From Hortaea werneckii (taxonomy: Eukaryota > Ascomycota > Dothideomycetes > Mycosphaerellales > Teratosphaeriaceae): 64,000 nt of DNA. This document shows, piece after piece, positions 31,601 through 41,517 of the stretch (position 1 is the stretch's first letter; every line of letters starts with the position of its first letter). Location: assembly GCA_037044905.1 (NCBI GenBank), contig JBAOKB010000144.1:1736001-1800000 (forward strand). The letters are read 5' to 3'. The notes under the pieces were generated by a model that worked only from the letters and a program-made list of their open reading frames with translations, did no database searches and was not told the origin of the DNA. The translations under genes and the position numbers were made by a program.

Positions 31601-34600
31601 GCAAAGAGTGCGGTTCGATTGTTGAGCAGCGCATGGGCTGCGATTGAGCGTTCTCTGAACGATGACGTTTCCCAGGCCGTAGCTGAAGTCGTCACGATGG
31701 AGCCGGACAAACCGAAGCATGACGCGGCCAACGGTCTAGTCTCTGGGATCAGCAAACTCCAGTTGAAGCCTTTGGATGATAAAGCAGCGAAGCCTCCTGA
31801 AAAGGGCGCGGCTTTCTGGGGCTTGGTGCCCCTAATGTGCAAGGCCCTGATGTGCTTGAGCGATTTGTATGCGCGTCACGGACTCTTTGGAGATGCAAAT
31901 TATTACTCCGAGCGTGCAGTCAATATTGCCGAGTCTGTAGGCTCCAAGTCGATCACACTGAGGACGAGATGCCAGAGAGCCCGTCTACTGGCAAATGCTG
32001 GTCGTTTCGACGATGCCACTCTCTGTCTTGAGGGAGTCGATCAGACGGACTTCAGGGATAACACAATGTTGCAGATCGATTTACAGAGAACGAAAGGAAT
32101 AGTCCTTTACAAGGAAGGTTCTTTGCGACAAGCTGCGCAAGCGTACGACTGTGCACTGCAGTCAGTACGTCACATGCAATCGACGGGGCTTGCACGCAAT
32201 TTAGAGCGCCTTGAGTCCGAAGAGCAAACGTTGCCGGCAAAGACTGCTGATCTCAAGCTTGAGTCTGAGTCAAAGACTGATGCTGTAGATGCTGGAAGAA
32301 AGAAGCCATCAACTAGGACTACTGCAAGGCCTAAAGCACCCATCAAAGGAAGAAAGCCAGCAGCCGCAGCATCCACTTCACGAGCCACAGGCGGCCGGGG
32401 TAAGACGAAGGCAGCGCCTGGCAAAGGACCAACAGCAACTCCGTACCTCCTCAACAAGCTCATGCGCCAGCTGCTGCTTGAAAAAGGGCTTGTGGTGATC
32501 CAGTCAGGCTGTGATGACGAGGTGATGAGCAAAACTGAGGACACTGCTTCCACTATCACCGGTACATTGCAACAACGCCAACTCCAATTTCATTACCTTA
32601 TGCGCCAGGCCAACGAGACGCTGGAATCCGACATTTCTTACAACATGCTCCCAGAATCAACACTCTCATTCCCAGCGATAGTTCGGCAAGGACGAAAATT
32701 GTCATCAGAAGGAACTTCACGCCCTTCACTTTTGCCGTCTCCCTCGAAAAACTCAGATGGACTCGTTGTGGCAGCGAAGCCACCCGCACGAAGCAGACAG
32801 GGCGCTCAAGGCTTGACCGACCTACTTCTTGCCGCCAGAGACTGCCTTCATTGGCACAAGGAGCGCAAGCCTCAAGTTCAGCAGTACAGCTGAGACGTAT
32901 CGAGAATGCTCAATGCTTTCCAGTACAACACTGCTTCTTTCCGCAGCTGGCTTCAGCGACAGTCAATCAAAGCTTCATCCTATCCGCGAAGCCATGTACC
33001 TGGAGCAGCCGAGAATCCATGCCCAGGAATGCGAGCAGCATGCAGTCTTCTTGGACGCAGGCTCCTCGACTGAGCCATTCTCCTGGCCAGACAATGCGGC
33101 CAAGGCTGGGCAGCAATCCCTCAGCGCTGCTGCATTCCAGGAACAGTACATTGATATACTGCCAAAACCCTGGACTTGCGTCTCTTTGTCCCTGAACCAT
33201 GACTGCAGCGAGTTGTACGTGGCACGATATCGCGCTGGCCAATCTCCGCTAATCGTACGCCTTCCGTTCTCAAGGCGATCACCGGAGGACGACGACGATG
33301 ATGAGGATGACTTCGACTATCACAAAGGTAAAGCTGAATTACAAGACATCATCGAGGCGTCAAATTACACTTGTCACAACACCAATGGCGGAGAAGCCAA
33401 GGCCGCAAAGCGTAACTGGTGGAGCGAACGAGAGGCCCTTGACAAGCGACTTCACGAGCTGCTGATCAACATGGAGAACATCTGGTTTGGTGGATTCAAA
33501 GGAGTGTTCTCTCAACATGCACGACAACCAGATCTGCTTGCCCGTCTACGCAAGTCCTTTGACGAAATCTTGGCTCGATATCTTCCATCGCGACAAGCCG
33601 GGAAAGGGCGAGCAACCCCGCTACGATTGGATGACAAAGTGCTCGAATTGTTCGTTCGGGCTTGGGGATGACCAGGATGGACTTGTTGATTTGGACGAGC
33701 AACTTGCGGACCTGCTGTACTTTGTGGTCGACATGTTGCAATTCGGAGGCGAGCAGAACGCCTATGACGAGGTCGATTTTGACAGTATGGCTGTTGATGT
33801 TCTTGATGCCCTGCGATCATACCACGAGGCGACTGCTGAGCAAACTGCGGCCGATGCACATCTCATCTTGATCCTTGATAAACGCTTGCAAGCCTTCCCC
33901 TGGGAAAATATGCCATGTTTGGAGAACGCAAGTGTAAGTCGATTGGGAAGCATGCTTTCTTTACGTCAACGCCTCTTAGCAATGCGGCAGTCGACGGCTG
34001 CGGAGCACGGCTCCTACATTGTCAACCGCGCATCAGGGACCTACATTTTGAACCCTTCGAAAGACCTGAAGAACACGCAGAACCTGCTGTCAGCTCCGCT
34101 TGCCAAGCTCGCCGATGCGGGTCAAGCTCAGTGGACTTCAATGGTGCAGAAGGCACCTAGCGAGGAGGAGTTTGCCAAATCGCTAACGGAGAAATCAATG
34201 CTTCTTTACTTTGGCCATGGATCCGGTGCGCAGTACATTCGCCCCCGTACCATCCGCAAGTTGGAGACATGTAGCCAGGTCGTTTGGCTCATGGGATGCT
34301 CGTCAGGCTCTGTTTCGGAGCACGGTGAACTGGAACCCTCTGCTGTTCCGCTCGCTTATCTAATGGCTGGCAATAAAGGCGCTGCTGTTCATGAAGGCGG
34401 CGAAGGCAAAGAGCAGCGCGAGGAGGGAGGCAAATGTATAGCGGTCCTTGCCACGCTCTGGGACGTGACCGACAAGGATATTGATCGATTCTCTACTGCG
34501 GTTGGGGAGGAATGGGGTCTTTGGCCGCCTTCTGATGAAGCACCCAAGACGGAATCCAAAGCGCCCAAGGAGAAAAGGCAGCTCGATGCTCCGGCAACTC

Positions 34601-34818
34601 CACAACAAGCCCCGAAGACACCGAAGACGCCTAGGGTGCGCAAGACTCCTGCAGCGGCCAAGACGCCGGCTAGGAGCCGGAGCCGTCCGCGACGCGAGGT
34701 TGAGCGGAAACAGAGCCTTGCAGATGCGGTGGCGAGGAGCAGGGATGCTTGCTACCTCAGATACCTGAACGGAGCTGCGTCTGTGGTGTATGGTGTGCCC
34801 GTGTATCTTGGTGACTAG
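28618..34818 (+). CDS. ESP1: Separase (clan CD cysteine protease, C50) (several frameshifts)
   Basis: A gene of about 2060 codons that cleaves cohesin Scc1/Rad21 to trigger anaphase. It starts MKATGTASPDAVKQALQTGC. A very long helical-repeat region follows; 29759-32893 alone is one open frame of over 1000 codons. The C-terminal protease domain has the catalytic histidine in LLYFGHGSGAQYI (codon 34216-34218) and the catalytic cysteine in VVWLMGCSSGS (codon 34297-34299), then LAYLMAGNKGA and VLATLWDVTDKDIDRF. A basic Pro/Thr-rich insertion (TPKTPRVRKTPAAAKTPAR) sits near the end. Reading requires about seven single-base corrections, near 28.76, 29.03, 29.06, 29.70, 29.77, 32.87 and 33.65 kb. 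No introns are seen. Separase is essential in studied fungi, so sequence error is the simpler explanation. Confidence 0.93.
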
Positions 34819-35228
34819 GTTTGAATATGGCGAATTATGAATAGTATCTCGTAGAGCAATTTTTCAAGTTTCGATATATCCACCGAAAGTACATATTGAA
34901 GCTCACTCGAGTCATGTATTAAGACAAGGGGGTACCGTGGTCTGAAGTGGAGATGGATTTGGATGCATGTGAAAGCCAGGGCATGGACCTGCGCGGCAGG
35001 TGGTCGACCTTGATTGGGTGCCTGAGGCTGACAAAAGTGGCCTGTGCCACGCCGCGTTGTTCGGTCGCGCCTTCTCCTTGCTTGTGAACGGCGCAGCTTC
35101 CAAACCTTCCATCATCACCCAACTTCTTTTTCTTCCCACGACATCCTGCTCCACCTTCGCGATAACTGGATTTGTCGCTTGACTCGATACTAAACTGATA
35201 TTTAGCGTGCTTGAATCCGAGACCCAGG
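34819..35228. other. Spacer between separase and RRM gene
   Basis: About 0.4 kb in head-to-tail arrangement, holding the separase 3' end and the RRM gene leader. No other feature seen. Confidence 0.5.
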
Positions 35229-36294
35229 ATGGCGGACCTCGACACGTACAACGACGAGCCACGCCAGTACGACGGTAAGCAAACATCCACCAGACCACCC
35301 GCGACACCGCCGAGGCCAGGAAGTGAAGCTACCTACAAATGGACTCGCTGCATGATCGATGCTGGACTCCGCTTCCAACTGAACTGCAGCTAATCAATCA
35401 TATTGCAGACGACCGCGACTACCCCCACCGCGCGACCGCTCCCGCTCGCCGATCGGTGACCGTGATGGCGATGCCAGAATTCGCGATGAGCCAGTCAACG
35501 GTCGTGACAGCCGGTATGCATCGTATTCCTCAAAAACATGCTGCGCCTCCACTAACTTCCGTGCTAGCGGCCCGCCACCGGACAGAGGCGACGACAACGC
35601 TGTGAACCCTGGCTCCAACCTCTTCGTCACCGGCATTCATCCACGACTCACCGAGGAAGAAATCAGCCGCCTCTTCGAGAAATACGGCCAGGTCGAGAAG
35701 TGCAACATCATGCGTGACCCTCACTCACACGAGAGCCGTGGCTTCGGTTTCGTCAAGATGGTCACTGCGGAAGAGGCGGATGCAGCTAAAGATGGTCTGC
35801 AGGGCGAGGTGTACGAAGGCAGGACGTTGAGCATCGAGAAGGCTCGTCGCGCCCGTCCGCGCACCCCAACTCCCGGCAAATACTTTGGCCCCCCTAAGCG
35901 AGGTCCGCCCACCCATTCTTATCCTCCATACTGTTGGATCTTCCCCCGCTACCATTACGGTAGTAAGACGGCTATGCTAACCTCTTTCTTAGACGAGCGT
36001 CCACCGCGTGGTGGCTACAGGGACCGCTACGACGACCGCAGCTACGGCAGACGCGATGATTACCGCCGTGGAGGATACCGGGATCGCTACGACGATCGCG
36101 GATATGGCCGCCGTGATGACTACCGCGGCGGAGATCGCTATCGCGACGACCGCTACGAGCGACGTGGCGGCGGCTACGGCTATGACAGGCCGCCGCGTGG
36201 CCCGCCTCCGGACGTGGTCGGCTACGGCCGTGATGCACCCGCTGGGGATGTCCCGCCTCCTCGTAGCTACGACGATCGCCGCCGCTACGATTAA
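35229..36294 (+). CDS. Tra2-like RRM splicing factor with RS/YDDR-rich tail (one frameshift)
   Basis: Four exons: 35229-35274, 35409-35513, 35568-35902 and 35993-36294. The N-terminus is an RS-like arm (DRSRSPIGDRDGDARIRD). The single RRM starts at NPGSNLFVTGIHPRLTEEE (RNP2 LFVTGI) and has RNP1 RGFGFVKM. The tail after KARRARPRTPTPGKYFGPP is built of repeats such as GGYRDRYDDR-YGRRDDYR. This is the layout of transformer-2-like SR proteins, which bind exonic enhancers in pre-mRNA. The third intron (35903-35992, 90 bp) is a multiple of three with a weak donor GTCCGC and a good CTAAC branch, so the frame reads through it; retention would add 30 residues. One C appears missing in the C-run at ~35428-35432 (RDYPPPRDRSRSP expected). 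The exon sum of 788 fits one lost base. Confidence 0.88.
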
Positions 36295-37804
36295 GTACGC
36301 TTTGCGTGCGGCGAGAGGTAGGGCCACAATGCTTGACTACTGACAGAGCCAGGAGTCAAGAGATCTGTGACTTTTTCAAGAGAAGACGATGAGACTGCGA
36401 CATCAAGACTGCTACTTTCGGAGAACGGCTTCAGCATGTACTACTACCTTTCCTTCAGACTGGGTACGACTTGCGGCATGTGTTACTAGCGGCAGCCTTG
36501 CGGCGGCGAATGGCGAAGCGATAATAATGCGGCAGTGCAACATATTTGCACTCTAAGGCGACTTCAAGCCAGAGCACTCCAGGTGCTTCTGGTCCTTCAT
36601 AGAATGGATGTGACTGCTTTACTACCAATCTTCCGTGACCGGCTCGAACTTCAGCGATCAACCCTCGTCGTCATCGGCATCAACGCCATCCTGTACATCA
36701 ATACCTGCTCAGCAAACCGCTATGGGCAAGCTTCGCGTGGCATCCGTCATCCGTCTGTCCTGTGCGTCGCTCACTTAAGAGCACGTGCGGCGTAGACTTG
36801 CGCTTCCAGCATCTACACGAACTCATTTATCCAGCCCATCCGCCTTTTCTGTCCGTTGCTGTGCCGCCTCATTCCCTGCAGCACGTTAGCATCACCTAGC
36901 TTGCTGTGATTCTCGCCACTTTTCTGCACCAGTCGACCGGCATAAGCCCAAATCGGAGTGGGCGGGAACGTGACACGACACTCGTGGCGTTGCATTCCGA
37001 TCGGTAAGTCCCGCATCTGGAATCACGCGCTGACTACCGTTGCAGGGACACACGAATACGCTCATGTCGATAATCGCTTTGCTCTCTCCAACTTACCTAC
37101 GACTGTCCCACGTGCAAAAAGGTTCCTTTAGCCCTACAGGCAGTGGTGTTACGCTGCTATGCTCAACATGTCAATGTAATATCCGCTCGCTGAGGCACTG
37201 GGTCTGAAAAATCAAAGCAGATGCCCATCATGAGCTTGTAAAGCGATCGTGAGGTAGGTGTTCGGCGCATCTTTATTTACCATCTCGAGTTCGGCGAGCA
37301 CACCGTGATGTGCGAGCGTGCGTTCCAGTGCTAGGGCATAGCAGTTGCAGTATGGCTTCGAAGTAGATAGTCCAATCAATGCCAGCTGGGTTCAAGGTGT
37401 CTCTGAAATCTTCTGATAAATTACTGTGCCTTTCGTCGTCGCCTTCCAGGTGGAATCCGCCATTATTCCATAGTACTACGTACATACTGTACTAGAAGAC
37501 CGTGTTGAGGCTGGTGCTAGCCGCAACGCGCAACTGATTGGCTGGCGCTGCTGTCGTGTAGTGATCTTCGGCTTCGTCAGCTCCCCCAGAATCCTCTAAA
37601 CAAGATCGCAATGGGGCACATAGTGTCACTACACATTGTCGCATCCTTTGAAGACATGTTTCAATCCTCGTTTCCTTTGCCCTTTCGATGAGATTGGTGG
37701 CGTCCGGATGAGTATTACCAGCCGTCGAATAGCATCCCTACCGAACATCACTCCCTCGCGACGGGACCAGCTCCGCCGAAACGACTCTTCCCCTCCGACA
37801 TAGC
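36295..37804. other. 1.5 kb intergenic region, no gene seen
   Basis: Between the RRM gene and the DUF3431 gene. Short frames occur on both strands without domains or splice structure. Confidence 0.45.
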
Positions 37805-39127
37805 ATGTTGCGCCGTTTCCTACCTCTCGTTATCGTCGGAGCTATAAGCACGCTTCTTATCTTCATCGCATTCCATGGAGGCCGATGGCGGCAGCTACCT
37901 CAAGCGGTTGGATTGGGAGAGTACAGTGGGCCTACGGAAGATGAAAAGACCAACGCATTGCCTGATCTGAGGACTAGTCCTTCGGGAAAGCACGAGACAT
38001 CAGGGAACCATGAGGATGAAGCGGTCGGGGCAGAGGGTTCTTACACCAATTCCAAGATAGAGAGCACGAGTCCGTATCCAATGGGTCAAACCAAGCCGCC
38101 TGGCAGCAACTATACCAAGACCTTGGTCATTGCCAAGATGAAGGCTGAGAATACGGCTTGGATTGACGGACATCTTGGCGATATGATGGAGGATGGTCTA
38201 CTCTCTACTGCAATATACACGGCGGATGACCCTCTGGCCCCCCTCCACCCTCCAAAGAACAAGGGCCACGAGGTCGCCGTCTACCTTACCTACATTATCG
38301 ACTTTTACGATGACTTGGCCGATATCAACATCTTTATGCATGCTCACCGGTTCACGTGGCATAACAATGCGGCACTTGGTAAGGACGCAGGAATGATGGT
38401 GCGCCACCTAAGCCCGGAGCGTGTCACGAGGGAAGGCTACATGAATCTCCGCTGCCACTGGGATCCCGGATGTCCGGCCCACATTCACCCCGGCACCACT
38501 GAGCGCGATCCGGACAAAGCAGAAGAGCACCTGATTGCAGAGGCCTGGGCACAGCTATTCCCTCTAAACCACGTGCCCAGCGTCCTTGCGCAGCCCTGCT
38601 GTGCCCAATTCGCCGTCTCGAGCGAGCGGATTCGTCAAACGCCGAAACAGCGCTGGGTGCAGATCCGCGACTGGGTCCTCCGGACCCAGCTCTCCGACTA
38701 CGTAAGCGGGCGCGTGTTCGAGTACGTCTGGCAATTCATCTTCACCTTGTCGCCTGTGCACTGCCCGTCCATGTCTGCATGCTACTGCGACGGCTACGGC
38801 CTCTGCTTCGGCAGCCCGAAGGATCTCGATTATTACTTGGATCTCCTGTCGGAGTCCGAGGAATACGAGGAGCAGCTCCGCCTCTGGCACGAGCAGGCGG
38901 AGGTTATCGAGGACATGCGGAGTGCGCGGAAGAGTGGCAAGATGTGGGATGAGGAGGCGGAGCTGGATGTGCCCGTGCCGGGCAGGGATAAGTTGCTCGA
39001 GCGCTGGATCGAGCAAGCGCAGGGGGAGATGGATGTCCTACGCCGCGCCGCATTCGAGCGAGGGAAAGATCCTAAGCAGAGGGCTTTGGAGAGTGGGAGG
39101 GAGTGGAAGGAAGGAGACGGGTTCTGA
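37805..39127 (+). CDS. DUF3431 family membrane protein
   Basis: An intronless frame of 440 residues starting with a single N-terminal membrane anchor (RRFLPLVIVGAISTLLIFIAF), so a type II membrane protein with the bulk in the secretory lumen or outside. After a ~70-residue linker the conserved DUF3431 region begins at KTLVIAKMKAENTAWIDGHL. It contains YLTYIIDFYDDLADINIFMH, HRFTWHN, LRCHWDPGCPAHIHP, VLAQPCCAQFAVSSERI and FEYVWQFIF, with several conserved Cys and His. The family is fungal-specific and has no established enzymatic activity; a glycosyltransferase-like fold has been a common guess, not demonstrated here. The tail is charged and helical. The gene is intact. Confidence 0.9.
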   Translation: MLRRFLPLVIVGAISTLLIFIAFHGGRWRQLPQAVGLGEYSGPTEDEKTNALPDLRTSPSGKHETSGNHEDEAVGAEGSYTNSKIESTSPYPMGQTKPPGSNYTKTLVIAKMKAENTAWIDGHLGDMMEDGLLSTAIYTADDPLAPLHPPKNKGHEVAVYLTYIIDFYDDLADINIFMHAHRFTWHNNAALGKDAGMMVRHLSPERVTREGYMNLRCHWDPGCPAHIHPGTTERDPDKAEEHLIAEAWAQLFPLNHVPSVLAQPCCAQFAVSSERIRQTPKQRWVQIRDWVLRTQLSDYVSGRVFEYVWQFIFTLSPVHCPSMSACYCDGYGLCFGSPKDLDYYLDLLSESEEYEEQLRLWHEQAEVIEDMRSARKSGKMWDEEAELDVPVPGRDKLLERWIEQAQGEMDVLRRAAFERGKDPKQRALESGREWKEGDGF

Positions 39128-39898
39128 TCGGAGGGTTTTTTTTCCTTGTTGTATATGTGACTATATGTCATGATTATTTGCAGCGTTCAAGCGATCTAGA
39201 TGTATATTGGATAGACTGTCGTCTTTTGACCCTGCTCTGCGTACATTTGTTGGATGAGATGGGAATGGAGACACATGGTACGCTCGCTCCGCCGTTTGCG
39301 GGCTTATCAAGCAGCATTCCTCGAAAAGTCGCACTATTCGATAAGATCAAACAAGATGATCAACACAACAACGCTTGGTCATTTGAATGGCAGAGGACTT
39401 TAGAGCGACCTGCTCTGCTACCTCCGTACCTAGCAACCAAGATGCTGAAGCACGAGAAAGTCGGCCGAGCAAGTTCGCACGAATCGCGAATAAACGCGCG
39501 AGGCTCTCGGCCTTTCGAACTGCCTTCTAAACCCGAAACTCCGTCATTATCTCCCTTGATGTAAACGCGAAGGGCTCGGCATGTCAATCTCCGGCCAAAG
39601 GTGAGTTTTGACGTGCACACCATCTTTCGCGCGCCTTTCTCACGTTGAACCGTCTTATAGCTCCTGATGTCCGGGTTTGTACTCCCTCTTACCACGTTGA
39701 CATCGTTGCGACCGACTGCCAATCTCCTCTGGCGAAGCTTGTGCGAGATCTACAAAGCTTGTCCTCGGGCAGTCCTTTCGCGCCATCACCGATTGGGAAA
39801 AGAGTTCTCCGACCTACATCATCATCGAACAGGGCGTGACAGCTACGTATAGGACGGCCTCTCCGATCCCACATCTTGCCTGGCCACGTCAAACAGAG
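39128..39898. other. Spacer upstream of MCT-type transporter
   Basis: About 0.77 kb with no recognised gene; promoter and leader of the transporter at its right end. Confidence 0.45.
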
Positions 39899-41517
39899 AT
39901 GGCCGTGGCAGACCCCCCAGTCCATGAGGGCGCTCGCGACGGAGACCCCGACGGTATGCGTGATCACGATTCTGATCGGCAGCCGGAGTCCGCCACCAGC
40001 AAGGACGAAGAGAAAGAGACGCCATCAGGCGAAACTGCACCCGAACCAAACGCCAAGCCTCCTCAACCTGGTCCTCCTGGCGGACCTCCTCCCAATGGAG
40101 GACTGACGGCATGGCTGCAAGTCGTAGGCAGCTGGATGCTATTCTTCAACACTTGGGTAAGTATTTCGCGAAGAGGAGACCCTTTCTCCTCATCATCAAT
40201 GTTGCACTCAATCCCGTACTAACAGTTCACGACAGGGCATCCTCAACACCTTCGGTGTCTTCCAGACCTACTACGAGTCCGGCGAGCTCTTCTCGACCTC
40301 TTCCTCCAACATCTCATGGATCGGCTCCATCCAGGCGCTGATGGTGCTCCTCGTCGGTGCCGTCGTGGGACCGGTCTACGACAACGGGTACTTCCGCTAC
40401 CTCCTCGTCTTCGGCAGCTTCTTCATCGTCTTCGGCTTCATGATGCTGTCCCTCTGCAATGAGTTCTGGCAGTGTCTCCTCGCCCAGGGGTTCTGCGTCG
40501 GGATTGGTGGAGGAGCCCTCTTCGTGCCTGCTGTCGCTATTATGCCGACTTATTTCACTTCCAAGCTAGGTCTCGCGCTTGGTCTCGCTGCGTCTGGGAG
40601 CTCCATGGGCGGGATAATCTATCCTATTATGTTCTATCGTCTGCTCGACGAAGTCGGGTTTGGCTGGGCGGTACGCATCGATTCGCAAATGACTCCCCGC
40701 AAGCGGGGACTTTCTATACGAGTTTGGGACTGACGATAAATCTGCCAGGTTCGCATTGTAGGGTTCACAGCGCTCGCCACGCTCATGGTTCCACTGGCAG
40801 TAATGAAGATGCGAGTGAAGCCGCCGAAAGCGCGCTCGATCGTCGACTTGAGCGCTTTTACCGATGGACCTTACATGCTGCTGGTCTTCGCTACCCTGAT
40901 CGGGTTCATTGGCTTATACGTCGGCATCTTCTACTACTCCTTCTTCGGGCAATCGACCGGCATCACCAACGCGAGCTTAGCATTCTACCTCGTGCCAATC
41001 CTCAACGCAGGATCCGTGTTCGGGCGTACGCTTCCTAACTGGCTCTCGGATAAGATTGGTGCTTTGAACGTCATCACTCCAGGTAAGCTTGAAGTTTTAC
41101 GGAGTTGCACAAGTCTGGGCGCTAACTGCATTAGGTGCTTTCGTTGTCGGCATCATCCTCCTTTCCAACATCGCCGTCCACAATGTAGGCGGCATTGTCG
41201 TATCTGTGCTCTTCTTCGGTTTCTTCTCAGGCATCTTCATCGCCTTACCGCCCGTACTCTTTGTCGCATTCACAGCCGACAAGTCGAAAGTCGGTACACG
41301 CATAGGCATGGGCTTCGCCATGGTCGGATGCGGTGTCCTTGCCGGTGGGCCTGGCGGCGGCGGTATCCTACAGGGCAACAGTGACTCCCTGGAGTCTGGC
41401 AACTTGGATTGGGCGAGCACGTGGACGTACGGCGGCGTCTGTGTCCTCGCCGCTGGCGTCTCGTTCTTAGTTCTACGCACCTGGCGTGTTGGATTTAAGT
41501 TGATGGTCAAGGTTTAA
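39899..41517 (+). CDS. MFS monocarboxylate-transporter-like protein (MCT/MCH group)
   Basis: Four exons: 39899-40156, 40236-40670, 40749-41082 and 41135-41517, summing to 1410 bases (469 residues). The ATG at 39899 (MAVADPPVHEG) is preferred to upstream non-ATG extensions. The first ~70 residues are acidic and Pro-rich. Then comes the MCT signature PPNGGLTAWLQVVGSWMLFF, the loop FGVFQTYYESGELFSTSSS and about 12 membrane segments, including GIGGGALFVPAVAIMPTYF, RTLPNWLSDKIGALNV and FTADKSKVGTRIGMGFAMVG. This is the fungal MCH/MCT family; yeast Mch5 moves riboflavin and others have unknown substrates. Introns are 79, 78 and 52 bp. No frameshift is seen, unlike genes to the left. Confidence 0.9.
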
